Shown one piece after another: positions 46,030-60,400 of a stretch of 64,000 nt of DNA (within the stretch, counting starts at the first letter, position 1; every line of letters begins with the position of its first letter). The notes under the pieces are model-generated. The model was not told the origin of the DNA and did no database searches. It was given only the letters and a program-made list of their open reading frames with translations. A program made the translations under genes and the position numbers. Origin of the DNA: Hydractinia symbiolongicarpus (lineage: Eukaryota > Cnidaria > Hydrozoa > Anthoathecata > Hydractiniidae); contig NC_079881.1 in NCBI RefSeq assembly GCF_029227915.1, positions 26,079,501 to 26,143,500 on the forward strand. Reading direction: 5' to 3'.

Positions 46030-48600
46030 AACATTTTTGAAAACTACAAGTCTCATGCGTTTTAGTGGTGAAAAAATAATTTAAAAAATCGTTCGGGAAC
46101 TGAGTTTACTCCCTGGGTACTTTCTTTGTATACATTCGACTACACGGGCCAAGCCCGGGATTTGCCGGAAATGGCGGGTTTTCGTTTGCCGGCGATTAAA
46201 CCTCTTTCATTAAGCGTCTCATCAAAAATGAAAACATTTTTAAAAACTACAAGTCTCATTCGTTCTAGTGGTGCAGAAATAATTTGAAAAATGGTTCGGG
46301 AAATCAGTTTACTCCTTGGGTACTTTCTTTGCATACTTTCGACTATACGGGCCAAGCCCGGGATTTACGGGAAATCGCGGGTTTTCGTTTGCCGGCGATT
46401 AAACTTCTTTTATTCAGCGTCTCATCAAAAATGAAAACATATTTGAAAACTACAAGTCTTATGCGTTTTAGTGGTGAAAAAATAATTTAAAAAATCGTTC
46501 TGGAAATGAGTTTACTCACAGGGTACTTTCTTTGTATACATTCGACTATACGGGCCAAGCCCGGGATTTGCGGGAAATCGCGGGTTTTCGTTTGCCGGCG
46601 ATTAAACCTCTTTCATTAAGCGTCTCATCAAAAATGAAAACATTTTTGAAAACTACAAGTCTCATGCGTTTTAGTGGTGAAAAAATAATTTAAAAAATCG
46701 TTCGGGAACTGAGTTTACACCCTGGGTACTTCTTTTGTATACATTCGACTACACGGGCCAAGTCCGGGATTTGCCGGAAATGGCGGGTTTTCGTTTGCCG
46801 GCAATTAAACCTCTTTCATTAAGCGTCTCATCAAAAATGAAAACATTTTTGAAAACTACAAGTCTCATGCGTTTTAGTGGTGAAAAGATAATTTAAAAAA
46901 TCGTTTTGAAAATGAGTTTACTCACAGGGTACTTTCTTTGTATACATTCGACTATACGGGCCAAGCCCGGGATTTGCGGGAAATGGCAGGTTTTCGTTTG
47001 CCGGCGATTAAACTTCTCTTATTCAGCGTCTCATCAAAAATGAAAACATTTTTGAAAACTACAAGTCTCATGCGTTTTAGTGGTGAAGAAATAATTTAAA
47101 AATTCGTTCGGAAAATGAGTTTAACCCCTGGGTACTTTCTTTGTATACTTTTGACTATACGGGCCGAGTCTGGGATTTACGGAAAATCGCAGGTTTTTGT
47201 TTGCCGGCGATTAAACTTCTTTTATTCAGCGTCTCATAAAAAATGAAAACATTTTTAAAAACTACAAGTCTCATGCGATTTAGTGGTGAAAAGATAATTT
47301 AAAAAATCGTTCTGGAAATGAGTTTACTTACAGGGTACTTTCTTTGTATACATTCGACTATACGGGCCAAGCCCGGGATTTACGGGAAATCGCGGGTTTT
47401 CGTTTGCCGGCGATTAAACCTCTTTCATTAAGCGTCTCATTAAAAATGAAAACGTTTTTGAAAACTACAAGTCTTATTCGTTCTAGTGGTGCAGAAATAA
47501 TTCGAAAAATCGTTCGGGAAATGAGTTTACTCCCTAGGTACTTTCCTTGTATACTTTTGTCTATACGGGCCGAGTCCGGGGTTTACGGGAAATGGCGGGT
47601 TTTCGTTTGCCGGCAATTAAACTCCTTTTATTCAGCGTATCATCAAAAATGAAAACATTTTTTAAAAACTACAAGTCTCATGGGCTTTAGTGGTGAAATA
47701 ATAATTTAAAAAATCGTACGGTAAATGAGTTTACTCCCTGGGTACTTTCTTTGTATACTTTTGACTATACGGGACAAGCCCGGGATTTACGGGAAATCGC
47801 GGGTTTTCGTTTGCCGGCGATTAAACCTCTTTCATTAAGCGTCTCATTAAAAATGAAAACGTTTTTGAAAACTACAAGTCTCATTCGTTCTAGTGGTGCA
47901 GAAATAATTTGAAAAATCGTTCGGGAAATGAGTTTACTCCCTAGGTACTTTCCTTGTATACTTTTGACTATACGGGCCGAGTCCGGGGTTTACGGGAAAT
48001 GGCGGGTTTTCGTTTGCCGGCAATTAAACTCCTTTTATTCAGCGTCTCATCAAAAATGAAAACATTTGTAAAAACTACAAGTCTCATGGGCTTTAGTGGT
48101 GAAATAATAATTTAAAAAATCGTACGGGAAATGAGTTTACTCCCTGGGTACTTTTTTTGTATACTTTTGACTTTACAGGCCGAGTCCGGGATTTACGGGA
48201 AATCGCAGGTTTTCGTTTGCCGGCGATTAAACTTCTTTTATTCAGCCTCTCATCAAAAATGAAAACATTTTTGAAAACTACAAGTCTCATGCGTTTTAGT
48301 GGTGAAAAAATAATTTAAAAAATCGTTCGGGAAATGAGTTTACTCCCTGGGTACTTTATTGGATACTTTTGACTATACGGGCCAAGCCCGGGATTTACGG
48401 GAAATGGCGGGTTTTCGTTTGCCGGCGATTAAACCTCTTTCATTAAGCGTCTCATCAAAAATGAAAACATTTTTGAAAACTACAAGTCTCATGCGTTTTA
48501 CTGGTGAAAAAATAATTTAAAAAATCGTTCTGGAAATGAGTTTACTCCCTGGGTACTTTCTTTGTATACTTTTGACTATACGGGCCAAGCCCGGGATTTG
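46030..48600 (+). repeat. Mixed monomers without a clear local higher-order unit
   Basis: All satellite. Frequent marks are GGGAACTGAG with TTGCCGGAAATGG, type II units with TTTGCATACTTTCG, and ATTTGCGGGAAATCG. A IV-IIb pair at about 47,276-47,680 has lost the usual type II stop (AATAATTCGAAAAATC), as do its relatives at 48.9, 51.15, 54.8 and 57.0 kb. The TTTATTGGATAC variant reappears once near 48,356. Confidence 0.75.
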
Positions 48601-48601
48601 C

Positions 48602-51600
48602 GGGAAATCGCGGGTTTTCGCTTGCCGGCGATTAAACCTCTTTCATTAAGCGTCTCATCAAAAATGAAAACATTTTTGAAAACTACAAGTCTCATGCGTT
48701 TTAGTGGTGAAAAAATAATTTAAAAAATCGTTCGGGAACTGAGTTTACTCCCTGGGTACTTTCTTTGTATACATTCGACTATACGGGCCAAGCCCGGGAT
48801 TTGCGGGAAATCGCGGGTTTTCGTTTGCCGGCGATTAAACCTCTTTCATTAAGCGTCTCATTAAAAATGAAAACGTTTTTGAAAACTACAAGTCTTATTC
48901 GTTCTAGTGGTGCAGAAATAATTCGAAAAATCGTTCGGGAAATGAGTTTACTCCCTAGGTACTTTCCTTGTATACTTTTGACTATACGGGCCGAGTCCGG
49001 GGTTTACGGGAAATGGCGGGTTTTCGTTTGCCGGCAATTTAACTCCTTTTATTCAGCGTCTCATCAAAAATGAAAACATCTTTAAAAACTACAAGTCTCA
49101 TGGGCTTTAGTGGTGAAATAATAAGTTAAAAAATCGTACGGTAAATGAGTTTTCTCCCTGGGTACTTTCTTTGTATACTTTTGACTATACGGGCCGAGTC
49201 CGGGGTTTATGGGAATTGGCGGGTTTTCGTTTGCCGGCGATTAAACTCCTTTTATTCAACGTCTCATCGAAAATGAAAACATTTTTAAAAACTACAAGTC
49301 TGATGGGCTTTAGTGGTGAAATAATAATTTAAAAAATCGTTCGGGAAATGAGTTTACTCCCTGGGTACTTTCTTTGTATACTTTTGACTATACGGGCCGA
49401 GTCTGGGATTTACGGGAAATCGCATGTTTTTGTTTGCCGGCGATTAAACTTCTTTTATTCAGCGTCTCATCAAAAATGAAAACATTTTTGAAAACTACAA
49501 GTCTCATGCGATTTAGTGGTGAAAAGAAAATTTAAAAAATCGTTCTGGAAATGAGTTTACTCACAGGGTACTTTCTTTGTATACATTCGACTATACGGGC
49601 CAAGCCAGGGATTTACGGGAAATCGCGGGTTTTCGTTTGCCGGCGATTAAACCTCTTTCATTAAGCGTCTCATTAAAAATGAAAACGTTTTTAAAAACTA
49701 CAAGTCTCATGCGATTTAGTGGTGAAAAGATAATTTAAAAATATCGTTCGGGAAATGAGTTTAACCCCTGGGTACATTCTTTGTATACTTTTGACTATAC
49801 GGGCCAAGCCCGGGATTTGCCGGAAATGGCGGGTTTTCGTTTGCCGGAGATTAAACCTCTTTCATTAAGCGTCTCATCAAAAATGAAAACATTTTTGAAA
49901 ACTACAAGTCTCATTCGTTCTAGTGGTGCAGAAATAATTTGAAAAATCGTTCGGGAAATCAGTGTACTCCTTGGGTACTTTCTTTGCATACTTTCGACTA
50001 TACGGGCCAAGCCCGGGATTTACGGGAAATTCGCGGGTTTTCGTTTGCCGGCGATTAAACTTCTTTTATTCAGCGTCTCATCAAAAATGAAAACATATTT
50101 GAAAACTACAAGTCTTATGCGTTTTAGTGGTGAAAAAATAATTTAAAAAATCGTTTTGGAAATGAGTTTACTCACAGGGTACTTTCTTTGTATACATTCG
50201 ACTATACGGGCCAAGCCCGGGATTTGCGGGAAATCGCGGGTTTTCGTTTGCCGGCGATTAAACCTCTTTCATTAAGCGTCTCATCAAAAATGAAAACATT
50301 TTTGAAAACTACAAGTCTCATGCGTTTTAGTGGTGAAAAGATAATTTAAAAAATCGTTTTGGAAATGAGTTTACTCACAGGGTACTTTCTTTGTATACAT
50401 TTGACTATACGGGCCAAGCCCGGGATTTACGGGAAATGGCAGGTTTTCGTTTGCCGGCGATTAAACTTCTCTTATTCAGCGTCTCGTCAAAAATGAAAAC
50501 ATTTTTGAAAACTACAAGTCTCATGCGTTTTAGTGGTGAAAAAATAATTTAAAAAATCGTTCGGAAAATGAGTTTAACCCCTGGGTACTTTCTTTGTATA
50601 CTTTTGACTATACGGGCCGAGTCCAGGGTTTACGGGAAATGGCGGGTTTTCGTTTGCCGGCGATTAAACTCCTTTTATTCAGCGTCTCATCGAAAATGAA
50701 AACATTTTTAAAAACTAAAAGTCTAATGGGCTTTATTGGTGAAATAATAATTTAAAAAATCGTTCGGGAAATGAGTTTACTCCCTGGGTACTTTCTTTGT
50801 ATACTTTTGACTATACGGGCCGAGTCTGGGATTTACGGGAAATCGCAAGTTTTTGTTTGCCGGCGATTAAACTTCTTTTATTCAGCGTCTCATCAAAAAT
50901 GAAAACATTTTTGAAAACTACAAGTCTCATGCGATTTAGTGGTGAAAAGATAATTTAAAAAATCGTTCTGGAAATGAGTTTACTCACAGGGTACTTTCTT
51001 TGTATACATTCGACTATACGGGCCAAGCCCGGGATTTACGGGAAATCTCGGGTTTTCGTTTGCCGGCGATTAAACCTCTTTCATTAAGCGTCTCATTAAA
51101 AATGAAAACGTTTTTGAAAACTACAAGTCTTATTCGTTCTGGTGGTGCAGAAATAATTCGAAAAATCGTTCGGGAAATGAGTTTACTCCCTAGGTACTTT
51201 CCTTGTATACTTTTGACTATACGGGCCGAGTCCGGGGTTTACGGGAAATGGCGGGTTTTCGTTTGCCGGCAATTAAACTCCTTTTATTCAGCGTCTCATC
51301 AAAAATGAAAACATCTTGAAAAACTACAAGTCTCATGGGTTTTAGTGGTGAAATAATAATTTAAAAAATCGTACGGTAAATGAGTTTTCTCCCTGGGTAC
51401 TTTCTTTGTATACTTTTGACTATACGGGACAAGCCCGGGATTTACGGGAAATCGCGGGTTTTCGTTTGCCGGCGATTAAACCTCTTTCATTAAGCGTCTC
51501 ATTAAAAATGAAAACATTTTTGAAAACTACAAGTCTCATTCGTTCTAGTGGTGCAAAAATAATTTGAAAAATCGTTCGGGAAATCAATTTACTCCTTGGG

Positions 51601-54480
51601 TACTTTCTTTGCTTACTTTCGACTATACGGGCGAAGCCCGGGATTTACGGGAAATCGCGGGTTTTCGTTTGCCGGCGATTAAACTTCTTTTATTCAGCGT
51701 CTCATCAAAAATGAAAACATTTTTGAAAACTACAAGTCTTATGCGTTTTAGTGGTGAAAAAATAATTTAAAAAATCGTTCTGGAAATGAGTTTACTCACA
51801 GGGTACTATCTTTGTATACATTCGACTATACGGGCCAAGCCCGGGATATGCGGGAAATCGCGGGTTTTCGTTTGCCGGCGATTAAACCTCTTTCATTAAG
51901 CGTCTCATCAAAAATGAAAACATCTTTAAAAACTACTAGTCTCATGGGCTTTAGTGGTGAAATAATAATTTAAAAAATCGTACGGTAAATGAGTTTTCTC
52001 CCTGGGTACTTTCTTTGTATACTTTTGACTATACGGGACAAGCCCGGGATTTACGGGAAATCGCGGGTTTTCGTTTGCCGGCGATTAAACCTCTTTCATT
52101 AAGCGTCTCATTAAAAATGAAAACATTTTTGAAAACTACAAGTCTCATTCGTTCTAGTGGTGCAAAAATAATTTGAAAAATCGTTCGGGAAATCAATTTA
52201 CTCCTTGGGTACTTTCTTTGCATACTTTCGACTATACGGGCGAAGCCCGGGATTTACGGGAAATCGCGGGTTTTCGTTTGCCGGCGATTAAACTTCTTTT
52301 ATTCAGCGTCTCATCAAAAATGAAAACATTTTTGAAAACTACAAGTCTTATGCGTTTTAGTGGTGAAAAAATAATTTAAAAAATCGTTCTGGAAATGAGT
52401 TTACTCACAGGGTACTATCTTTGTATACATTCGACTATACGGGCCAAGCCCGGGATTTGCGGGAAATCGCGGGTTTTCGTTTGCCGGCGCTTAAACCTCT
52501 TTCATTAAGCGTCTCATCAAAAATGAAAACATTTTTGAAAACTACAAGTCTCATGCGTTTTAGTGGTGAAAAAATAATTTAAAAAATCGTTCGGGAACTG
52601 AGTTTACTCCCTGGGTACTTTCTTTGTATACATTCGACTACACGGGCCAAGCCCGGGATTTGCCGGAAATGGCGGGTTTTCGTTTGCCGGCGATTAAACT
52701 TCTTTTTTTCAGCGTCTCATCAAAAATGAAAACATTTTTGAAAACTACAAGTCTCATTCGTTCTAGTGGTGCAGAAATAATTTGAAAAATTGTTCGGGAA
52801 ATCAGTTTTCTCCTTGGGTACTTTCTTTGCATACTTTCGACTATACGGGCCAAGCCCGGGATTTACGGGAAATCGCGGGTTTTCGTTTGCCGGCGATTAA
52901 ACTTCTTTTTTTCAGCGTCTCATCAAAAATGAAAACATTTTTGAAAACTACAAGTCTCATTCATTCAAGTGGTGCAGAAATAATTTGAAAAATCGTTCAG
53001 GAAATCAGTTTTCTCCTTGGGTACTTTCTTTGTATACTTTCGACTATACGGGCCAAGCCCGGGATTTACGGGAAATCGCGGGTTTTTGTTTGCCGGCGAT
53101 TAAACTTCTTTTATTTAGCGTCTCATCAAAAATGAAAACATTTTTGAAAACTACAAGTCTCATGCCTTTTAGTGGTGAAAAAATAATTTAAAAAATCGTT
53201 CGGGAAGTGAGTTTACTCCCTGGGTACTTTCTTTCCATGCTTTTGACTATACGGGCCGAGTCCGGGATTTACGGGAAATCGCGGGTTTTCGTTTTCCGGC
53301 GATTAAACCTCTTTCATTAAGCGTCTCATCAAAAATGAAAACATTTTTGAAAACTACAAGTCTCATGCGTTTTAGTGGTGAAAAAATAATTTAAAAAATC
53401 GTTCGGGAACTGAGTTTACTCCCTGGGTACTTTCTTTGTATACATTCGACTACACGGGCCAAGCCCGGGATTTGCCGGAAATGGCGGGTTTTCGTTTGCC
53501 GGCGATTAAACCTCTTTCATTAAGCGTCTCATCAAAAATGAAAACATTTTTGAAAACTACAAGTCTCATTCGTTCTAGTGGTGCAGAAATAATTTGAAAA
53601 ATTGTTCGGGAAATCAGTTTTCTCCTTGGGTACTTTCTTTGCATACTTTCGACTATACGGGCCAAGCCCGGGATTTACGGGAAATCGCGGGTTTTCGTTT
53701 GCCGGCGATTAAACTTCTTTTTTTCAGCGTCTCATCAAAAATGAAAACATATTTGAAAACTACAAGTCTTATGCGTTTTAGTGGTGAAAAAATAATATAA
53801 AAAATCGTTCGGGAAAAGAGTTTACTCCCTGGGTACTTTCTTTGTATACTTTTGACTATACGGGCCAAGCCCGGGATTTACGGAAATGGCGGGTTTTCGT
53901 TTGCCGGCGATTAAACTTCTTTTAATCAGCGTCTCATCAAAAATGAAAACATTTTGGAAAGCTACAAGTCTCATGGGCTTTAGTGGCTAAATAATAATTT
54001 AAAAATTCGTTCGGGAAATGAGTTTACTCCCTGGGTACTTTTTTTGTATACTTTTGACTTTACAGGCCGAATCCGGGATTTACGGGAAATGGCAGGTTTT
54101 CGCTTGTCGGCGATTAAACTTCTTTTATTCAGCGTCTCATCAAAAATGAAAACATTTTTGAAAACTACAAGTCTCATGCGTTTTAGTGGTGAAAAGGTAA
54201 TTTAAAAAATCGTTTTGGAAATGAGTTTACTCTCAGGGTACTTTCTTTGTATACATTCGACTATACTGCCCAAGCCCGGGATTTACGGGAAATAGCGGGT
54301 TTTCATTTGCCGGCGATTAAACCACTTTCACTAAGCGTCTCACCAAAAATGAAAACATTTTTAAAAACTACAAGTCTCATGCGTTTTAGTGGTGAAAAGA
54401 TAATTTAAAAGATCGTTCTGGAAATGAGTTTACTCACAGGGTACTTTCTTTGTAAACATTCGAATATACGGGGGGATTTA
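48602..54480 (+). repeat. ~6-kb superblock, copy A
   Basis: About 48,602-51,915 matches 54,482-57,795 (offset 5,880, falling to 5,878 bp after two small indels). About 51,920-52,690 then matches 58,410-59,175 at 6,487 bp, so copy A lacks three monomers that copy B has. 53,870-54,475 matches 60,155-60,760 at 6,284 bp. About 53,160-53,330 (GCCTTTTAGTGG, GGGAAGTGAG, TTTCCATGCTTTTG) matches 61,260-61,430. Sequence differences are scattered, e.g. AATAAGTTAAAAAATC near 49,123. Confidence 0.82.
54461..54476 (+). repeat. 8-bp deletion marker (first copy)
   Basis: The unit reads CGAATATACGGGGGGATTTA, where related units (e.g. near 37,413) have CGACTATACGGGACAAGCC before GGGGATTTA. Eight bases are missing and an A replaces C. 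The same change occurs at about 60,745-60,762 and nowhere else that I saw, so it tags the two superblocks as copies. Confidence 0.88.
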
Positions 54481-57400
54481 GGGAAATCGCGGGTTTTCGC
54501 TTGCCGGCGATTAAACCTCTTTCATTAAGCGTCTCATCAAAAATGAAAACATTTTTGAAAACTACAAGTCTCATGCGTTTTAGTGGTGAAAAAATAATTT
54601 AAAAAATCGTTCGGGAACTGAGTTTACTCCCTGGGTACTTTCTTTGTATACATTCGACTATACGGGCCAAGCCCGGGATTTGCGGGGAAATCGCGGGTTT
54701 TCGTTTGCCGGCGATTAAACCTCTTTCATTAAGCGTCTCATTAAAAATGAAAACGTTTTTGAAAACTACAAGTCTTATTCGTTCTAGTGGTGCAGAAATA
54801 ATTCGAAAAATCGTTCGGGAAATGAGTTTACTCCCTAGGTACTTTCCTTGTATACTTTTGACTATACGGGCCGAGTCCGGGGTTTACGGGAAATGGCGGG
54901 TTTTCGTTTGCCGGCAATTTAACTCCTTTTATTCAGCGTCTCATCAAAAATGAAAACATCTTTAAAAACTACAAGTCTCATGGGCTTTAGTGGTGAAATA
55001 ATAATTTAAAAAATCGTACGGTAAATGAGTTTTCTCCCTGGGTACTTTCTTTGTATACTTTTGACTATACGGGCCGAGTCCGGGGTTTATGGGAATTGGC
55101 GGGTTTTCGTTTGCCGGCGATTAAACTCCTTTTATTCAACGTCTCATCGAAAATGAAAACATTTTTAAAAACTACAAGTCTGATGGGCTTTAGTGGTGAA
55201 ATAATAATTTAAAAAATCGTTCGGGAAATGAGTTTACTCCCTGGGTACTTTCTTTGTATACTTTTGACTATACGGGCCGAGTCTGGGATTTACGGGAAAT
55301 CGCAGGTTTTTGTTTGCCGGCGATTAAACTTCTTTTATTCAGCGTCTCATCAAAAATGAAAACATTTTTGAAAACTACAAGTCTCATGCGATTTAGTGGT
55401 GAAAAGATAATTTAAAAAATCGTTCTGGAAATGAGTTTACTCACAGGGTACTTTCTTTGTATACATTCGACTATACGGGCCAAGCCAGGGATTTACGGGA
55501 AATCGCGGGTTTTCGTTTGCCGGCGATTAAACCTCTTTCATTAAGCGTCTCATTAAAAATGAAAACGTTTTTGAAAACTACAAGTCTCATGCGATTTAGT
55601 GGTGAAAAGATAATTTAAAAATATCGTTCGGGAAATGAGTTTAACCCCTGGGTACATTCTTTGTATACTTTTGACTATACGGGCCAAGCCCGGGATTTGC
55701 CGGAAATGGCGGGTTTTCGTTTGCCGGCGATTAAACCTCTTTCATTAAGCGTCTCATCAAAAATGAAAACATTTTTGAAAACTACAAGTCTCATTCGTTC
55801 TAGTGGTGCAGAAATAATTTGAAAAATCGTTCGGGAAATCAGTGTACTCCTTGGGTACTTTCTTTGCATACTTTCGACTATACGGGCCAAGCCCGGGATT
55901 TACGGGAAATCGCGGGTTTTCGTTTGCCGGCGATTAAACTTCTTTTATTCAGCGTCTCATCAAAAATGAAAACATATTTGAAAACTACAAGTCTTATGCG
56001 TTTTAGTGGTGAAAAAATAATTTAAAAAATCGTTCTGGAAATGAGTTTACTCACAGGGTACTTTCTTTGTATACATTCGACTATACAGGCCAAGCCCGGG
56101 ATTTGCGGGAAATCGCGGGTTTTCGTTTGCCGGCGATTAAACCTCTTTCATTAAGCGTCTCATCAAAAATGAAAACATTTTTGAAAACTACAAGTCTCAT
56201 GCGTTTTAGTGGTGAAAAGATAATTTAAAAAATCGTTTTGGAAATGAGTTTACTCACAGGGTACTTTCTTTGTATACATTCGACTATACGGGCCAAGCCC
56301 GGGATTTACGGGAAATGGAAGGTTTTCGTTTGCCGGCGATTAAACTTTTCTTATTCAGCGTCTCATCAAAAATGAAAACATTTTTGAAAACTACAAGTCT
56401 CATGCGTTTTAGTGGTGAAAAAATAATTTAAAAAATCGTTCGGAAAATGAGTTTAACCCCTGGGTACTTTCTTTGTATACTTTTGACTATACGGGCCGAG
56501 TCCAGGGTTTACGGGAAATGGCGGGTTTTCGTTTGCCGGCGATTAAACTCCTTTTATTCAGCGTCTCATCGAAAATGAAAACATTTTTAAAAACTAAAAG
56601 TCTAATGGGCTTTATTGGTGAAATAATAATTTAAAAAATCGTTCGGGAAATGAGTTTACTCCCTGGGTACTTTCTTTGTATACTTTTGACTATACGGGCC
56701 GAGTCTGGGATTTACGGGAAATCGCAGGTTTTTGTTTGCCGGCGATTAAACTTCTTTTATTCAGCGTCTCATCAAAAATGAAAACATTTTTGAAAACTAC
56801 AAGTCTCATGCGATTTAGTGGTGAAAAGATAATTTAAAAAATCGTTCTGGAAATGAGTTTACTCACAGGGTACTTTCTTTGTATACATTCGACTATACGG
56901 GCCAAGCCCGGGATTTACGGGAAATCTCGGATTTCGTTTGCCGGCGATTAAACCTCTTTCATTAAGCGTCTCATTAAAAATGAAAACGTTTTTGAAAACT
57001 ACAAGTCTTATTCGTTCTGGTGGTGCAGAAATAATTCGAAAAATCGTTCGGGAAATGAGTTTACTCCCTAGGTACTTTCCTTGTATACTTTTGACTATAC
57101 GGGCCGAGTCCGGGGTTTACGGGAAATGGCGGGTTTTCGTTTGCCGGCAATTAAACTCCTTTTATTCAGCGTCTCATCAAAAATGAAAACATCTTTAAAA
57201 ACTACAAGTCTCATGGGCTTTAGTGGTGAAATAATAATTTAAAAAATCGTACGGTAAATGAGTTTTCTCCCTGGGTACTTTCTTTGTATACTTTTGACTA
57301 TACGGGACAAGCCCGGGATTTACGGGAAATCGCGGGTTTTCGTTTGCCGGCGATTAAACCTCTTTCATTAAGCGTCTCATTAAAAATGAAAACATTTTTG

Positions 57401-60400
57401 AAAACTACAAGTCTCATTCGTTCTAGTGGTGCAAAAATAATTTGAAAAATCGTTCGGGAAATCAATTTACTCCTTGGGTACTTTCTTTGCTTACTTTCGA
57501 CTATACGGGCGAAGCCCGGGATTTACGGGAAATCGCGGGTTTTCGTTTGCCGGCGATTAAACTTCTTTTATTCAGCGTCTCATCAAAAATGAAAACATTT
57601 TTGAAAACTACAAGTCTTATGCGTTTTAGTGGTGAAAAAATAATTTAAAAAATCGTTCTGGAAATGAGTTTACTCACAGGGTACTATCTTTGTATACATT
57701 CGACTATACGGGCCAAGCCCGGGATTTGCGGGAAATCGCGGGTTTTCGTTTGCCGGCGATTAAACCTCTTTCATTAAGCGTCTCATTAAAAATGAAAACA
57801 TTTTTGAAAACTACAAGTCTCATGCGTTTTAGTGGTGAAAAAATAATTTAAAAAATCGTTCGGGAACTGAGTTTACTCCCTGGGTACTTTCTTTGTATAC
57901 ATTCGACTACACGGGCCAAGCCCGGGATTTGCCGGAAATGGCGGGTTTTCGTTTGTCGGCGATTAAACCTCTTTCATTAAGCGTCTCATCAAAAATGAAA
58001 ACATTTTTGAAAACTACAAGTCTCATTCGTTCTAGTGGTGCAGAAATAATTTGAAAAATTGTTCGGGAAATCAGTTTTCTCCTTGGGTACTTTCTTTGCA
58101 TACTTTCGACTATACGGGCCAAGCCCGGGATTTACGGGAAATCGCGGGTTTTCGTTTGCCGGCGATTAAACTTCTTTTTTTCAGCGTCTCATCAAAAATG
58201 AAAACATATTTGAAAACTACAAGTCTTATGCGTTTTAGTGGTGAAAAAATAATTTAAAAAATCGTTCTGGAAATGAGTTTACTCCCTAGATACTTTCCTT
58301 GTATACTTTTGACTATACGGGCCGAGTCCGGGGTTTACGGGAAATGGCGGGTTTTCGTTTGCCGGCAATTAAACTCCTTTTATTCAGCGTCTCATCAAAA
58401 ATGAAAACATCTTTAAAAACTACTAGTCTCATGGGCTTTAGTGGTGAAATAATAATTTAAAAAATCGTACGGTAAATGAGTTTTCTCCCTGGGTACTTTC
58501 TTTGTATACTTTTGACTATACGGGACAAGCCCGGGATTTACGGGAAATCGCGGGTTTTCGTTTGCCGGCGATTAAACCTCTTTCATTAAGCGTCTCATTA
58601 AAAATGAAAACATTTTTGAAAACTACAAGTCTCATTCGTTCTAGTGGTGCAAAAATAATTTGAAAAATCGTTCGGGAAATCAATTTACTCCTTGGGTACT
58701 TTCTTTGCATACTTTCGACTATACGGGCAAAGCCCGGGATTTACGGGAAATCGCGGGTTTTCGTTTGCCGGCGATTAAACTTCTTTTATTCAGCGTCTCA
58801 TCAAAAATGAAAACATTTTTGAAAACTACAAGTCTTATGCGTTTTAGTGGTGAAAAAATAATTTTTAAAATCGTTCTGGAAATGAGTTTACTCACAGGGT
58901 ACTATCTTTGTATACATTCGACTATACGGGCCAAGCCCGGGATTTGCGGGAAATCGCGGGTTTTCGTTTGCCGGCGCTTAAAACTCTTTCATTAAGCGTC
59001 TCATCAAAAATGAAAACATTTTTGAAAACTACAAGTCTCATGCGTTTTAGTGGTGAAAAAATAATTTAAAAAATCGTTCGGGAACTGAGTTTACTCCCTG
59101 GGTACTTTCTTTGTATACATTCGACTACACGGGCCAAGCCCGGGATTTGCCGGAAATGGCGGGTTTTCGTTTGCCGGCGATTAAACCTCTTTCATTAAGC
59201 GTCTCATCAAAAATGAAAACATTTTTGAAAACTACAAGTCTCATTCGTTCTAGTGGTGCAGAAATAATTTGAAAAATTGTTCGGGAAATCAGTTTTCTCC
59301 TTGGGTACTTTCTTTGCATACTTTCGACTATACGGGCCAAGCCCGGGATTTACGGGAAATCGCGGGTTTTCGTTTGCCGGCGATTAAACTTCTTTTTTTC
59401 AGCGTCTCATCAAAAATAAAAACATATTTGAAAACTACAAGTCTTATGCGTTTTAGTGGTGAAAAAATAATTTAAAAAATCGTTCTGGAAATGAGTTTAC
59501 TCACAGGGTACTTTCTTTGTATACATTCGACTATACGGGCCAAGCCCGGGATTTGCGGGAAATCGCGGGTTTTCGTTTGCCGGCGATTAAACCTCTTTCA
59601 TTAAGCGTCTCATCAAAAATGAAAACATTTTTGAAAACTACAAGTCTCATGCGTTTTAGTGGTGAAAAAATAATTTAAAAAATCGTTCGGGAACTGAGTT
59701 TACTCCCTGGGTACTTTCTTTGTATACATTCGACAACACGGGCCAAGCCCGGGATTTGCCAGAAATGGCGGGTTTTCGTTTGCCGGCGATTAAACCTCTT
59801 TCATTAACCGTCTCATCAAAAATGAAAACATTTTTGAAAACTACAAGTCTCATGCGTTTTAGTGGTGAAAAAATAATTTAAAAAATCGTTCGGGAAATGA
59901 GTTTACTCCCTGGGTACTTTCTTTGTATAGTTTTGACTATACGGGCCGAGTCCGGGATTTACGGGAAATCACGGGTTTTCGTTTGCCGGCGATTAAACTT
60001 CTTTTATTCGGCGTCCCATCAAAAATGAAAACATTTTTGAAAACTACAAGTCTCATGCGTTTTAGTGGTGAAAAAATAATATAAAAAATCGTTCGGGAAA
60101 AGAGTTTACTCCCTGGGTACTTTCTTTGTATACTTTTGACTATACGGGCCAAGCCCGGGATTTACGGAAATGGCGGGTTTTCGTTTGCCGGCGATTAAAC
60201 TTCTTTTAATCAGCGTCTCATCAAAAATGAAAACATTTTGGAAAACTACAAGTCTCATGGGCTTTAGTGGCTAAATAATAATTTAAAAATTCGTTCGGGA
60301 AATGAGTTTACTCCCTGGGTACTTTTTTTGTATACTTTTGACTTTACAGGCCGAATCCGGGATTTACGGGAAATGGCAGGTTTTCGCTTGTCGGCGATTA

